From positions 13,345,546-13,409,545 of the forward strand of contig NC_051441.1 of NCBI RefSeq assembly GCF_001649575.2: a stretch of 64,000 bases of DNA, given 5' to 3'. The notes under the pieces are model-generated. The model saw only the letters and a program-made list of their open reading frames with translations, was not told the origin of the DNA and searched no databases. Position numbers and translations under genes: made by a program. Of the stretch, positions 1 to 9,910 are shown piece by piece. Each line of letters begins with the position of its first letter. The stretch's first letter is position 1. The DNA is from Kryptolebias marmoratus (taxonomy: Eukaryota > Chordata > Actinopteri > Cyprinodontiformes > Rivulidae).

Positions 1-14
1 CTGACACTTTGTCT

Positions 15-21
15 CACTGTG
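15..21 (-). other. V1 recombination signal heptamer (RSS cut by window edge)
   Basis: CACAGTG on the minus strand directly follows the V1 coding end. A 23-bp spacer would place the nonamer outside the window. Confidence 0.8.
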
Positions 22-380
22 TCTCTTCGAGCACAGAAATATACGGCTGAGTCCTCAGTCTTCAAACTGTTCATCTGTAGATAAACTTTACTGCTGGAGT
101 CGTCTCTGGAGATGCTGAATCTTCCCCGGACTGAGTCTGAGTAATAGATGGGAGTGCTGGATGTGTGCACCAAGGCGATCCACTCCAGCCGTTTACCAGG
201 AGGCTGTCTGATCCAGACCCACACTGAGCTGCTGAAGCTAAATCCAGATGTTGTGCAGGTGAGTTTGTGAGACTCTCCTGGTTTTTTAACTGCAGGTTCA
301 GACTCTGTAATGCTCCAACTTTCAGCACCACCTAAAACAAATAAAAATGCCACAAAGAGGGTTAGGTCTGTGTGAGCCAT
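22..380 (-). CDS. IGHV gene V1, leader fused to V exon (no leader intron)
   Basis: Immunoglobulin heavy-chain variable gene, read from the ATG at 380. The leader ([18 protein letters not shown]) runs without a stop or intron straight into framework 1 ([19 protein letters not shown]). Framework marks follow in order: first Cys in KLTCTTSG, core Trp in [26 protein letters not shown], and the second Cys in DSAVYFCAR. The coding end abuts a recombination heptamer at 15-21. It resembles the VDGQ family (V2, V4, V6) but its framework 1 diverges. An in-frame ATG lies 27 bp further upstream. The T-rich stretch ending TTTTAG just before framework 1 looks like a splice acceptor, so an unseen upstream leader exon cannot be excluded. 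Confidence 0.85.
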
Positions 381-1035
381 GTTGACAGGGTGCTCTGTAA
401 GAACCATCAGTTCTCCTTGTTCAGTATATGAGAGGAGCTTATTAGAATTTGTTTAAACAGGCTCCACCCACATCATTTTCTATTCCATGAAGTAAAATTT
501 AGCAAAAAGAAAAGTTAAATAATTGCTTTTAGAAACAAAATCTCACTATTAGGAAATAATGGTTTAAAACAGGGGTCCCAAACACTGAAACAAGGACTGG
601 GACCAGTTTTTGGATCTGTTGGTACTTGGCCACACAGAAATAGAAAACAAAATAATGTATTACGTATTTTTATGCATATGCATTGGTCTGCAGGGTATCT
701 TTTTGAGATAAATGACCACTTCTGTTTGTGCCTCTTTCCTGCACTTGACTCGGTTGCAGTTTTTAGTTTGTTTGTTTGGTTGTTTCTGTGTAGCAAACCT
801 GCAAGACAACCCTGGCAGAAATAAGAAAAAAAGAAAAAATATATATTTTTAATGAACATTTTTTTCCCTACTAGTCTAAGTTGTCTTGAATGAAGCCGTT
901 CTGTGATGTAAAAAAGGTTTAGAACAACTGATTTAAACGATTAACAAAGACTACAAAAATTTGCAACATTTTATTCAAAGGACCCTAAACTGAAAGCTTT
1001 GTGTAGATCTCCCTCTACAGGCTTAAAGCAGGAAA

Positions 1036-1200
1036 GACTCGGCACTGTGCAAAAGACTTGAGCTACTCCTTGTTTCTTGATATTTTTTTTTTTATTCACT
1101 GAGCCACACATTTGTGTAATCTTGTAAAGTGTTTGCTGTCTAAAGGCTTAATGAAGGTCTTTCAAAGAGTTTTTTTGAATATTGGCAGTGTTTGAAGTTG
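1036..1200. repeat. Possible relic of a TIR-type DNA transposon
   Basis: The stretch beginning ACTGTGCAAAAGACTTGAG resembles the end of the element at 30184 (ACTGTGCAAAAATCTTGAG), and AAGGTCT..CAAAG is shared further in. A related motif also occurs near 33527. It looks like an old nonautonomous element; its far end is not resolved. Confidence 0.4.
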
Positions 1201-1802
1201 TGTTCAATCCAGTATATTTCACCTTTTCGTTTTCAGAGATATAAAAACTGTGTAAGATAAACATTTTCATGAACATTTTATTATTAGCTAAAAAAAAATG
1301 TCATTTTAATTGTGGAAAAAAAAAAGTTTTTTTCAAAAATTTGGCATTTTTATATTTTTTGGTGTATTTACTGTGAGATACTTCCAAAATTACTGGAGGT
1401 ATTATGTGATTAATACTTGATTATCTATTGTACACCAATAACAAATTCACATCACAGATTAATTTCATTTAATTGATTTCAAGTAATGCTATATATGAGT
1501 TGGGTAATAGAAACAATAATAATAAAAAGGTAAGTTTGTTACCCTCCAGAAGGTCAATAAACTAGCTTAAACTCAGCAAAAAGAGTTAAATGTGAGGCTG
1601 TCACAGACAATCATCTGTCATTCAAATAAAAACAATAAAAAAATAACACAATATAACAAGTCATGTGTTGCTGTTCTCAATACAGAATGTAATTATTTAA
1701 ATTTAAAATGTTTGTAAAAAGAAAAAAAAATTAAAATAAATACTTGAAATTTTAGATTTCTTGATGGAAATATTTAGTTTTTACCATGATTGTATATTGT
1801 TC

Positions 1803-2045
1803 TTCATTTCAATCAATCAATCAAATTTTATTTGTATAGCACATTTCAGCAGCAAGGCATTTCAAGGTGCTTTACATAATAAAAAAAAATAAAATACATA
1901 AAAACAGCATGTGACATTGAATAAACAGTAAGAAAGAGAAAAACATCAAAGACATCAAAACCCCGCACTCTAACCCTAATTTAGCCATAAGCAATNTCTA
2001 AACAGGTGGGTTTTAAGTTTAGATTTAAAGGCACCCAGTGATTCA
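1803..2045. repeat. Fish retroelement tail (CAATCAATCAAATTTTATTTGTATAGC type)
   Basis: It holds the phrases TTTATTTGTATAGCACATTT, TTCAAGGTGCTTTACAT and AACAGGTGGGTTTTAAGTTT, which recur widely in teleost genomes as a SINE/LINE-derived repeat. Immediately to the right (from about 2041) the sequence returns to the spacer shared with the 3' side of V4 (4983) and V6 (8776). This copy therefore probably inserted after the VH duplications. Confidence 0.6.
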
Positions 2046-2230
2046 TCAATATCAGGCAAGGAAACATTAGTTTTTAATTTTCTATGAAAAACTTTTTTAC
2101 ATTTCCTAACACTTGTTAAAAAATTGCCTATTTTGTTTGACACATTTAATCAATGTTAACAGTTGATGTAAAAATATTTAGAGCACAAATTTTATTATCA
2201 TGGTCTATTACACCAGTTCAAGTCATCATA

Positions 2231-2269
2231 GGTTTTTGTGCAGCTGCTCCACTGACTTCAGTCACTGTG
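2231..2269 (-). other. V2 RSS (23-bp spacer)
   Basis: Minus strand: heptamer CACAGTG (2269-2263), a 23-bp spacer, nonamer ACAAAAACC (2239-2231). All consensus positions match. Confidence 0.95.
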
Positions 2270-2720
2270 GCTCTTCGAGCACAATAATAAACAGCCGAAT
2301 CTTCAGTCTTCAGACTGTTCATCTGCAGATACACCTGCTGTTTGTCGTTGTCTCTGGAGATGGTGAACCGGCCTTGGACTGACTGAGAGTAGTATTTGCT
2401 GCTACCAGTGGGTTTGGTGAGATGTGCAACCCACTCCAGTCCTTTCCCATTAGCCTGTCTTACCCAAGCCATCTCATAGTCACTAAATGTGAACCCAGAG
2501 GCTGTACAGGTCAGTCTGTGGGATTCTCCAGGTCTTTTAACCACTGATTCAGATTCTGTCAGAGTCTGACCATCAACACCTGCAAAAAAAAAATAGAATA
2601 AAGGCATTGAGACCTTACAATATGTTGGTAACTTCTTTGTTTTCTGATATAAAATCAGTAAAAGCCTCTACCTGTCCAGCAGAGAGTTAAAAGCAGCAGC
2701 CCTGTTCTATAATCCATCAT
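2270..2720 (-). CDS. IGHV gene V2 (VDGQ family)
   Basis: Two-exon VH gene. The leader exon 2672-2720 starts with tandem ATGs and encodes (M)[16 protein letters not shown], ending at a GTAGAG donor. The V exon is 2270-2579. The mature chain starts [19 protein letters not shown]. It keeps the first Cys (LTCTASG), Trp ([14 protein letters not shown]), RFTISRDN and the second Cys (DSAVYYCAR). The frame is open and the RSS consensus, so it should be functional. The leader and leader intron are nearly identical to those of V4, which marks recent duplication. An N gap starts 40 bp upstream, so its promoter is missing from the assembly. Confidence 0.93.
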
Positions 2721-2759
2721 GTTAACCTGAGTGTTCAGTCTGCTCTGAAATCCTCTCTT

Positions 2760-2859
2760 NNNNNNNNNNNNNNNNNNNNNNNNNNNNNNNNNNNNNNNNN
2801 NNNNNNNNNNNNNNNNNNNNNNNNNNNNNNNNNNNNNNNNNNNNNNNNNNNNNNNNNNN
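2760..2859. other. Assembly gap (100 N)
   Basis: Run of N upstream of V2. It lies where near-identical VH spacers repeat, so a collapsed or missing copy is possible. Confidence 0.95.
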
Positions 2860-2861
2860 TC

Positions 2862-3435
2862 TGAATCTCAAAGTTTGATGTTGATCTACTTAGTATCCCC
2901 CACTTCATTTTATTTTATTGTTGTTCACAAAATTGTACATTTTTTTGATCAGTGGTTTATTTCAGTTTAATGTGAGTGATAAACAACATTAAATAAAAGA
3001 AAGATCGGACAAAGATATATATAAATATTGTCATGTTGCTTTCATACAGAGCTGCTTTAATATGAATCAGGATGTTGATTTATGTTGACATGTTTAAAAG
3101 TTTCTGTTGACTTACACTTTTTTTTTTTTTTTTTACAAGTAATATATGAAATGGTGACCAGAACAGAAAGGTATCTCTTAAGGATTCCTGTGTATTTAAT
3201 GAAGCATTGCTTATTATGTAGAATTTATAAAACCAAAGGTTGAGACTCAAAGTCTGATGTTGATCCACTTATTATCACCTACTTGTTTTTAAAATTATTG
3301 TTGTTACCAAAATTGTTCCTTTTTAGATTAGTGGTTTATTTCACGATGCTTTCATACAGAGCTGCTTTAAAATGAATCAGGATGTTGATTTATGTTGACA
3401 TGTTTAAAAGTTTCTGTTGACTTACACTTGTGCTG
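2862..3435. repeat. Local tandem duplication in the V3-V2 spacer
   Basis: Two diverged copies lie side by side, about 2862-3240 and 3242-3435. Both contain TCAAAGTNTGATGTTGATC, then TAGTGGTTTATTTCA-like sequence, then CAGAGCTGCTTTAA and GATGTTGATTTATGTTGACA. A third copy lies in the V5-V4 spacer (about 6328-6490). A poly-T run at 3118-3135 sits in the first copy. Confidence 0.7.
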
Positions 3436-3641
3436 CTTCATATCACTGACCAATGGTGATGTGTTTTGTTGTTTTCTATTTATGTGCAAAAACTTTATTT
3501 TTCTGATTATGTTTTAAACACTACAGTATATCTACCTTTCAGGACTTTCTGATTTATCTAAGATTTGCTCTGAAATCATTAGTGGTCAAAGAGCGCCTCC
3601 TCTGGCTGATAAGTTATATTACCAGTGTTGAGGCTCTGAGG

Positions 3642-3680
3642 GGTTTTTGTTCAGCTCTGCTGCTGGTTTGTGTCACTGTG
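3642..3680 (-). other. V3 RSS (23-bp spacer)
   Basis: Heptamer CACAGTG (3680-3674), 23-bp spacer, nonamer ACAAAAACC (3650-3642) on the minus strand. Confidence 0.95.
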
Positions 3681-4099
3681 GCTCTCCGTCTCGCACAGTA
3701 ATACACAGCAGAGTCTTCAGGCTGCATGTTCTGTCCAGTTAGAGTCACTGTGTTGCTGGAGGAGTCTAAGTTCACACTGAACTTGTTTTTTAATGAATCT
3801 TTGACAGCTGAGTCTTCACTCATCCACTCCAGTCCTTTCCCTGCAGGCTGTCTGATCCAGTGTGTGTAGTAGCTGCTGACAGAATAAGAGACCTGACAGC
3901 TGATGGTCAGACGCTGACCTGGCTGCAGAGTCTCAGAGGCTGGCTGAGTCAGCTGTTCACACTTCACACCTGATAAAAGAAGAATATGTTTTATTAAAAA
4001 TTATCAAGACATAATGAAAATAATAACCTGCTGTCTGTGATAAGTCTGAAGAAACTCACATCCAGCTGTTAAAAGCAGGAACAGAGCTGCAGAAAACAT
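3681..4099 (-). CDS. IGHV gene V3 (VKCEQL family, short CDR2)
   Basis: Leader exon 4060-4099 (MFSAALFLLLTAG, GTGAGT donor) and V exon 3681-3969. The mature chain begins VKCEQLTQPASETLQPGQ. It has Cys in ISCQVSYS, Trp in THWIRQPAGKGLEWM, KDSLKNKFSVNLD and [10 protein letters not shown]. Between LEWM and KDSLKNKF only SEDSAV remains, several residues fewer than in V7 of the same family, so CDR2 is shortened. A second in-frame ATG lies 21 bp upstream. An apparent TATA motif (CTATAAAAAT, 4151-4160) lies about 55 bp before the ATG. Open frame and full RSS: probably functional. Confidence 0.92.
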
Positions 4100-4150
4100 G
4101 TTGACTGATGAAACAGACATCCTGACAACTCAGCTCCACACTGATGGGAT

Positions 4151-4186
4151 ATTTTTATAGCAGGTAGGAGGAGCCCAAGTTTGTAT
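4151..4186 (-). promoter_or_regulatory. V3 promoter: TATA motif with degenerate octamer
   Basis: Minus strand CTATAAAAAT (4160-4151), with ATACAAAC (4186-4179) upstream at the spacing seen for the better octamer of V7. The octamer matches ATGCAAAT at only 6 of 8 bases. Confidence 0.4.
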
Positions 4187-4189
4187 AAA

Positions 4190-5169
4190 ATCAAACTAAC
4201 AATGTANTCAGTGAAACAAGCCTTAACAGAAAAGTTAAAGCCAGAAAACATGTTTGAAAATTATCTCACAGATGCATAAATTGTTTTTAAAAGCTGCTGA
4301 TTGTTGATTAGATGACAGCATTTTAATAAAACTGCAAGCAGTGAGGAAAAACATGAAGCGAGCTATTCATGTGAAGTTTTAAGACACAATTTATTATTTC
4401 ATTAAGTGTCACTTTGTTAAGAGAATTATTAACTAATGTCAATTATTAACCAAATTGTGAGTTGCTTTGTACCAATAAATACAATGTATTTTTGAAGTTC
4501 TTAAAAAACTAATACGTATGATACTTTTCATGTCTTTTTTCAGTTTTCATTGTTGTCTTACTTTGTTTTACTTTTACCACAATAAACTATACTTTTTCTT
4601 CATATATATGTTCTGACACAACTCTGATTAGATAGAAAAATAATCTAAGAAACCTGGACAATGAGAAAAATTGCCATTTGTACAAAAGAACAAACAGACA
4701 CACATATTATACACACAGACATGGGCAAAAACATCATTGCTCTGCTTTCATCTTGTAAGCTTAGTCATGTAAGCCTCCAAAGAACAAGAAGGAACAGCTG
4801 CTGCTTCATGTTTCCTTCAGTTTTCTTTATGTTTCTGTGGCTGCAGACAGGAAGTGAACTATCAGATGGAGCCTCAATTAAATTATTTCATTCACACATT
4901 ACTTTTACTGTGAAAAAGACTTGGATTAAAATATTGTGAAAGTCACATGGTTGTTGTTCCCTGACAGTTGTTTCCTGACTTATTAGTCAATATCAGTCAA
5001 AGCAACATTAGTTTTTACTTCTCTATGAAAAACCTTTTTACATTTTTTTACACTTGTTAAAAAAATGCCTATTTTTTTGACACATTGAATCAATGTTAGC
5101 AGTGCTTGTAATATATTTAGAGCACAAATTTTATTATCAAGGTTTATTCCATCAGTCCAGATCTTCATA
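4190..5169. other. V4-V3 spacer without a gene
   Basis: No coding sequence seen. A stretch around 4740-4935 (containing GCTGCAGACAGGAAGTGA and CACACATTACTTT) recurs at about 8560-8715 before V6. It is part of the duplicated VH unit. Confidence 0.65.
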
Positions 5170-5208
5170 GGTTTTTGTGCAGCTGCTCCACTGACTTCAG
5201 TCACTGTG
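5170..5208 (-). other. V4 RSS (23-bp spacer)
   Basis: Heptamer CACAGTG (5208-5202), 23-bp spacer, nonamer ACAAAAACC (5178-5170) on the minus strand. Confidence 0.95.
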
Positions 5209-5644
5209 GCTCTCGAGCACAATAATAAACTGCAGAATCTTCAGTCTTCAGGCTGTTCATCTGCAGATACACCTGCTGTCTGTTGTTGTCTCTAAGGATG
5301 GTGAACCGGCCTTGAACTGATTGGGAGTAATAGATATAAGCACTGTCATATTTAATAGTTGCAATCCACTCCAGCCCTTTTCCAGGAGCCTGTCTGATCC
5401 AGGCCATCCAGGAGCTGCTGAATGTGAACCCAGAGGCTGTACAGGTCAGTGTGTGGGATTCTCCAGGTCTTTTAACCACTGATTCAGATTCTGTCAGAGT
5501 CTGACCATCAACACCTGCAAGTAAAAAAAGTTGAGACCATGCAATATGTTGGTAACTTCTTTGTTTCCTGATATAAAATCAGTAAAAGCCTCTACCTGTC
5601 CAGCAGAGAGTTAAAAGCAGCAGCCCTGTTCTATAATCCATCAT
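5209..5644 (-). CDS. IGHV gene V4 (VDGQ family)
   Basis: Leader exon 5596-5644 ((M)[16 protein letters not shown]) and V exon 5209-5514. The mature chain starts [19 protein letters not shown]. Conserved marks are [29 protein letters not shown], an inserted-looking CDR2 ([17 protein letters not shown]), RFTILRDNN and [10 protein letters not shown]. The frame is open throughout. It is very close to V2 and V6 in framework and leader, differing mainly in CDR1 and CDR2. Probably functional. Confidence 0.94.
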
Positions 5645-6696
5645 GTTAACCTGAGTGTTCAGTCTGCTCTGAAATCCTCTCTTCTGTCAAATAAGTAGAG
5701 GTGGAAGAAATCTGAGTTCTGCTCTGACTCCTCCTCACAGGAAGCATTCAACCAGATTGGAATTGTGATTCACTTGCATGTGTCTCAATAATACAGATAT
5801 TTATAAAATACACAAGTTGGGGAAAAAGTTAATATTTTTAAAACTGGCAGGGGATGTTTTTTGTTTATATGTTAAATTTTGAATCCATGTTCTGAATAAT
5901 GTTGTACTCAGATCACATGAACTGCTTAACAGATAAGAGAATGGCAAAAAAAACTTTTCAAACAGTTTATTTAAAATAAAAAGGGTTGTTTTTTACAGAA
6001 ACTGCTGAATGTTTATTCTTTAGAAAAAGCTAATTTTATCATTTGATACAAGATGAAGTCTAACAACAGTGAGACGTTGTAGGGGAGGAGTTCATTACTC
6101 TGCTGGTTTATCTGTTGTCATTTGTTGTATTTTAATTTTACTTTGTGTAAACACAATAATACAGCTTCATGTGTTTATCACATTCAAAAAGGGATTTTTT
6201 ATAAGTAGTAAATGAAATGATGAGCAGAATATAATTCTATTAGTTTTATTCTAAAATAAAAAAATACAACCCTGTGTATTTTTACAATAACAATTACCCA
6301 ATATACACATTTATTAAAACTAAGTTTGAATCTCAAAGTTTGATGTCCATCCAATCAACATCAAAAAATGTTTTTTTTTTAGATTAGTGGTTTATTTCAG
6401 GATGCTTTCAAACAGAGCTGCTTTAATATGAACCCGGATGTTGATTTATGTTGACATGTTTAAAAGTTTCTGTTGACTTACACTTGTGCTGCTTCATATC
6501 ACTGACCAGTGGTGATGTGTTTTGTTATTTTTATTTATGTGTAAAAGCTGCATTTTTCTGATTGTGTGTGAAATAATACAGTATATCTACCTTTCAAGAC
6601 TTTCTGATTTATTTATATGAACTGCTCTGAAATTATTAGTGGTCTAAGAGCGCCCCTTCTGGCTAACAAGTTATATTACCAGTGTTCAGGCTCTGA
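5645..6696. other. V5-V4 spacer without a gene
   Basis: AT-rich spacer. It holds a third copy (about 6328-6490) of the block that is tandemly duplicated at 2862-3435. Nothing else recognised. Confidence 0.6.
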
Positions 6697-6735
6697 GGTT
6701 TTTGTTCAGCTCTGCTGCTGGTTTGTGTCACTGTG
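6697..6735 (-). other. V5 RSS (23-bp spacer)
   Basis: Heptamer CACAGTG (6735-6729), 23-bp spacer, nonamer ACAAAAACC (6705-6697) on the minus strand. Confidence 0.95.
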
Positions 6736-7147
6736 GCTCTCTGGCACAGTAATACACAGCAGAGTCTTCAGGCTGCATGTTCTGTCCAGTTAGAGTCACT
6801 GTGTTGCTGGAGGAGTCTAAGTTCACACTGAACTTATTTTTCAATGAATCTTTGACAGCTGAGTCTACACTCATCCACTCCAGTCCTTTCCCTGCAGGCT
6901 GTCTGATCCAAGCTGTTACATATATGTCCACATCATAAGAGACCTGACATCTGATGGTCAGACTCTGACCTGGCTGCAGAGTCACAGAGGCTGGCTGAGA
7001 CAGCTGTTCACACTTCACAACTGCAGAAAAAACAGCATATTGTGTGTCAGTTTATCAAGGATCACAACAAACAGAACTGCTGTTACAAATTAAGAAGGAC
7101 TTGCCTGTTCCAGCTGCCAACAGCAGCAGCAGAGTGACAGAAAACAT
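6736..7147 (-). CDS. IGHV gene V5 (VKCEQL family, GC splice donor, short CDR2)
   Basis: Leader exon 7105-7147 (MFSVTLLLLLAAGT) and V exon 6736-7020. The mature chain begins VVKCEQLSQPASVTLQPGQ. Conserved marks are IRCQVSYD, TAWIRQPAGKGLEWM, KDSLKNKFSVNLD and [10 protein letters not shown]. The leader ends ACAG followed by GCAAGT, so the donor is GC rather than GT. It keeps the phase-1 junction of its relatives (ACA G/TT GTG AAG). CDR2 has the same shortened form as V3 (SVDSAV between LEWM and KDSL). Probably functional if the GC donor is used. Confidence 0.9.
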
Positions 7148-8446
7148 GGTTGATGTTAAAGCTGCAGAGCTGTGATTCCTCTTATATGAACTCTTTACAT
7201 CTGAACAACACTGAAGACCACAAGATTTACATGTAGACTCTAAAGGGGAGGGACATTTGGATTCATCTTCATTTTGTTGTCATCAACCTTCAGCTAATGC
7301 ACATAAAATTACCTAATTCATTCATTTTTATTAAAGGATAAAATATCTTCAAATCAAACAGTGTAGTATTTTGGATTTGCACTGGTTAACTCCTTGTGAT
7401 AATATGCAGTAAATCAGCTCCGTCTGCCTCACTTCATATATCAGAAGCTAATTTTATTGGTTAAAACACAACAGAAAACCAAAAGGAAATGTTTCTGTCT
7501 GATTCTACAAGATAAGAGAATATATTTAAATTCATGACCTGGGTTTAATTTAGGTTTGACTTTTCCTGTGGATTTAACTATTGTTGCTTCTAAAAATGAT
7601 AAATTGATTTTTCACTTAAAGAACCTGACACAAATAAATATTACAATATTTGACAATGACAGCAATAATTATCTTATTTGGACTTATCGAGCATCCCAGT
7701 TATTTTGTTCCTTCCTCCTTCTGCATTGTACAAGAAAAAATTTACATCACTGTTGAAAACAAAAACATCTGACACATTTCATAAAAGAAAAAAAAGTATA
7801 CATTTTCTTATTATTTACTGAGTGCATTCCCACAGAACATACTACATATTTACCATTCATTTTTTTGCACACAATACTTTTCAATCATTACCAGATTTTT
7901 GGAAATAATTACATGTATACATTCAGTATTTTACACACTTCTATTATAGTTGTTGAGGAAAAAAGTCAACAGTGACTAAGAAATTATCATTGAGTGTTTG
8001 GATATGATCTGCTTTACACTGTAGGTTTCAGAGAAAAAAAATGTCAGAAATATTTCTGTGTATTACAAAGTGTTACTTTTATGACAGTCAACTTCTGTCA
8101 GAGCAATACACAGCAAAGATGTGAAAGACTGATGATGAAACACAGAAAGTGATCACTTTAAGATTTTTTGTACCAATGAAGTTTTGAAGGTCTCCCAAAA
8201 TTAAGGATTGTCAACCTTTTTCATTTTGTACTGTTATCTTACATTGTAGACTGTTTTACATCAATCTGTACATTTTCCCTATTTATATGTTTAGACACAA
8301 CTCTAATTTTATAGAAAAAAAATTCCTAAGAAAACTGGACAACAAAAAAATTGCTAGCGGTACAAATGGAAAACACATACATTGTGTCCACAGACACAAG
8401 CAAAAAAATCGCTCTGCTTTTACCTTCAGTGGCAGGTGATATACTG

Positions 8447-8485
<39 letters not shown>

Positions 8486-8490
8486 GTGTG

Positions 8491-8549
<59 letters not shown>

Positions 8550-8962
8550 ATTCAGTCATGTAAGCCTCCTAAAAGCAGAATGACACAGCTGCTGCTTCAT
8601 GTTTCCTTCAGTTTTCTTTATGTGTTTCTGTGGCTGCAGACAGGAAGTGAGTTATCAGATGGAGCTTCAGTGAAATTATTTTATTCACACATTACTTTCA
8701 CTGTGAAAGAGACTTAGATTAAAACATTTTGAAAGTGAAGTGGATGTTGTTGTTTGTCAGTTGTTTCCTGACTTATTAGTGAATATCAGGCAGGGAAACG
8801 TTAGTTTTTACTTCTCTATAAATAACTTTATCAAGATTTCTTTTACTTACTAATAATTATTTATTTTGTTTGACATATTTATTTGATTTTAAAAGTGCAT
8901 GTAAAATATTTAGAGCTTAAACTTTATTTTCAAGGTCTATTACACCAGTTCAAGTCATCATA
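7148..8962. other. V6-V5 spacer without a gene
   Basis: AT-rich; no coding sequence seen. It contains the long (TG)n tract at 8455-8547 and, at about 8560-8715, the duplicated block also present at 4740-4935. Confidence 0.6.
8455..8547. repeat. (TG)n microsatellite
   Basis: About 90 bp of nearly uninterrupted TG dinucleotides, broken by TAGG twice near 8483-8492. It is absent from the equivalent position of the V4-V3 spacer. Confidence 0.95.
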
Positions 8963-9001
8963 GGTTTTTGTACAGCTGCTCCACTGACTTCAGTCACTGT
9001 G
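8963..9001 (-). other. V6 RSS (23-bp spacer)
   Basis: Heptamer CACAGTG (9001-8995), 23-bp spacer, nonamer ACAAAAACC (8971-8963) on the minus strand. Confidence 0.95.
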
Positions 9002-9448
9002 GCTCTCGAGCACAATAATAAACAGCAGAATCTTCAGTTTTCAGACTGTTCATCTGCAGATACAGCTGCTGTTTGTTGTTGTCTCTGGAGATGGTGAACC
9101 GGCCTTGGACGGACTGAGGATAATATGTGCTACTGCCACTGCCACTGCTGATATAAGCGATCCACTCCAGCCCTTTTCCAGGAGCCTGTCTGATCCAGGC
9201 CATCCAGTAGCTGCTGAATGTGAACCCAGAGGCTGTACAGGTCAGTCTGTGGGATTCTCCAGGTCTTTTAACCACTGGTTCAGATTCTGTCAGAGTCTGA
9301 CCATCAACACCTGTCAATGCAAGCAAGATATTTGGATCATGTATTATGTTGGTAATAGAAATCAAGTTTTACCAGATCAAAATCAGTGAAAATCTTCACC
9401 TGTCCAGCAGAGAGTTAAAAGCAGCAACCCTGTTTTATAATCCATCAT
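9002..9448 (-). CDS. IGHV gene V6 (VDGQ family)
   Basis: Leader exon 9400-9448 ((M)[16 protein letters not shown]) and V exon 9002-9310. The mature chain starts [19 protein letters not shown]. Conserved marks are [29 protein letters not shown], a Gly/Ser-rich CDR2 ([12 protein letters not shown]), RFTISRDNN and [13 protein letters not shown]2 lies on a run of AGT/GGC repeats that could favour length change or somatic mutation. Open frame, consensus RSS: probably functional. Confidence 0.94.
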
Positions 9449-9757
9449 GTTAACCTGATGGTTCAGTCTGCTCTGACATCTGTTGTCAGATAAGTAGAGA
9501 AAAAGGTATTTAAGTTTTCCATTGACTCCTCCCTGCAGGAGGGATTAAACTCAACTGAAATCATGATGCAACTGCATCTGTTATACAGTCATAGACAGAA
9601 AACATTTGTACAAAAGCATTACAATTTCAATATTAGATGAAATTAGCATTTTGAGAAAACTTAGAATTTTTCAAGTTGCTTAATTTAACATTTCATGTTT
9701 TGTATTTAAGTTCACTTTAAGACATCATTTATTATTATATCTACTATTTACTTTTTT

Positions 9758-9788
9758 GGGGGGGGGATAGTGGGGGCTGGGGGGTGGG
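9758..9788 (+). other. G-run cluster (possible G-quadruplex)
   Basis: Four G-runs (9, 5, 6 and 3 G) within 31 bases on the plus strand. They lie between V7 and V6, about 84 bp past the V7 nonamer. Very G-rich for this AT-rich locus. Confidence 0.6.
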
Positions 9789-9871
9789 TTGAATGGCTCT
9801 GAAAATCATTAGTGGTCTTAAAGCGCCTCTTCTGGCTGATAAGTTATATTGCCAGTGTTCAGGCTCTGAGG

Positions 9872-9910
9872 GGTTTTTGTTCAGCTCTGCTGCTGGTTTG
9901 TGTCACTGTG
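9872..9910 (-). other. V7 RSS (23-bp spacer)
   Basis: Heptamer CACAGTG (9910-9904), 23-bp spacer, nonamer ACAAAAACC (9880-9872) on the minus strand. Confidence 0.95.

Larger units (their letters stand above)
381..2230. other. V1-V2 spacer without a gene
   Basis: AT-rich, with poly-A/T runs and no convincing coding sequence. It holds the TIR relic near 1036 and the retroelement tail at 1803-2045. The right end (2041-2230) is the spacer shared with the 3' sides of V4 and V6. Confidence 0.6.

Noticed and set aside
8382..8717. 111-aa frame rich in Val/Cys
   Set aside because: Created by the (TG)n microsatellite.
9105..9389. 94-aa plus-strand frame
   Set aside because: Antisense of the V6 exon, whose minus-strand frame has all VH marks.
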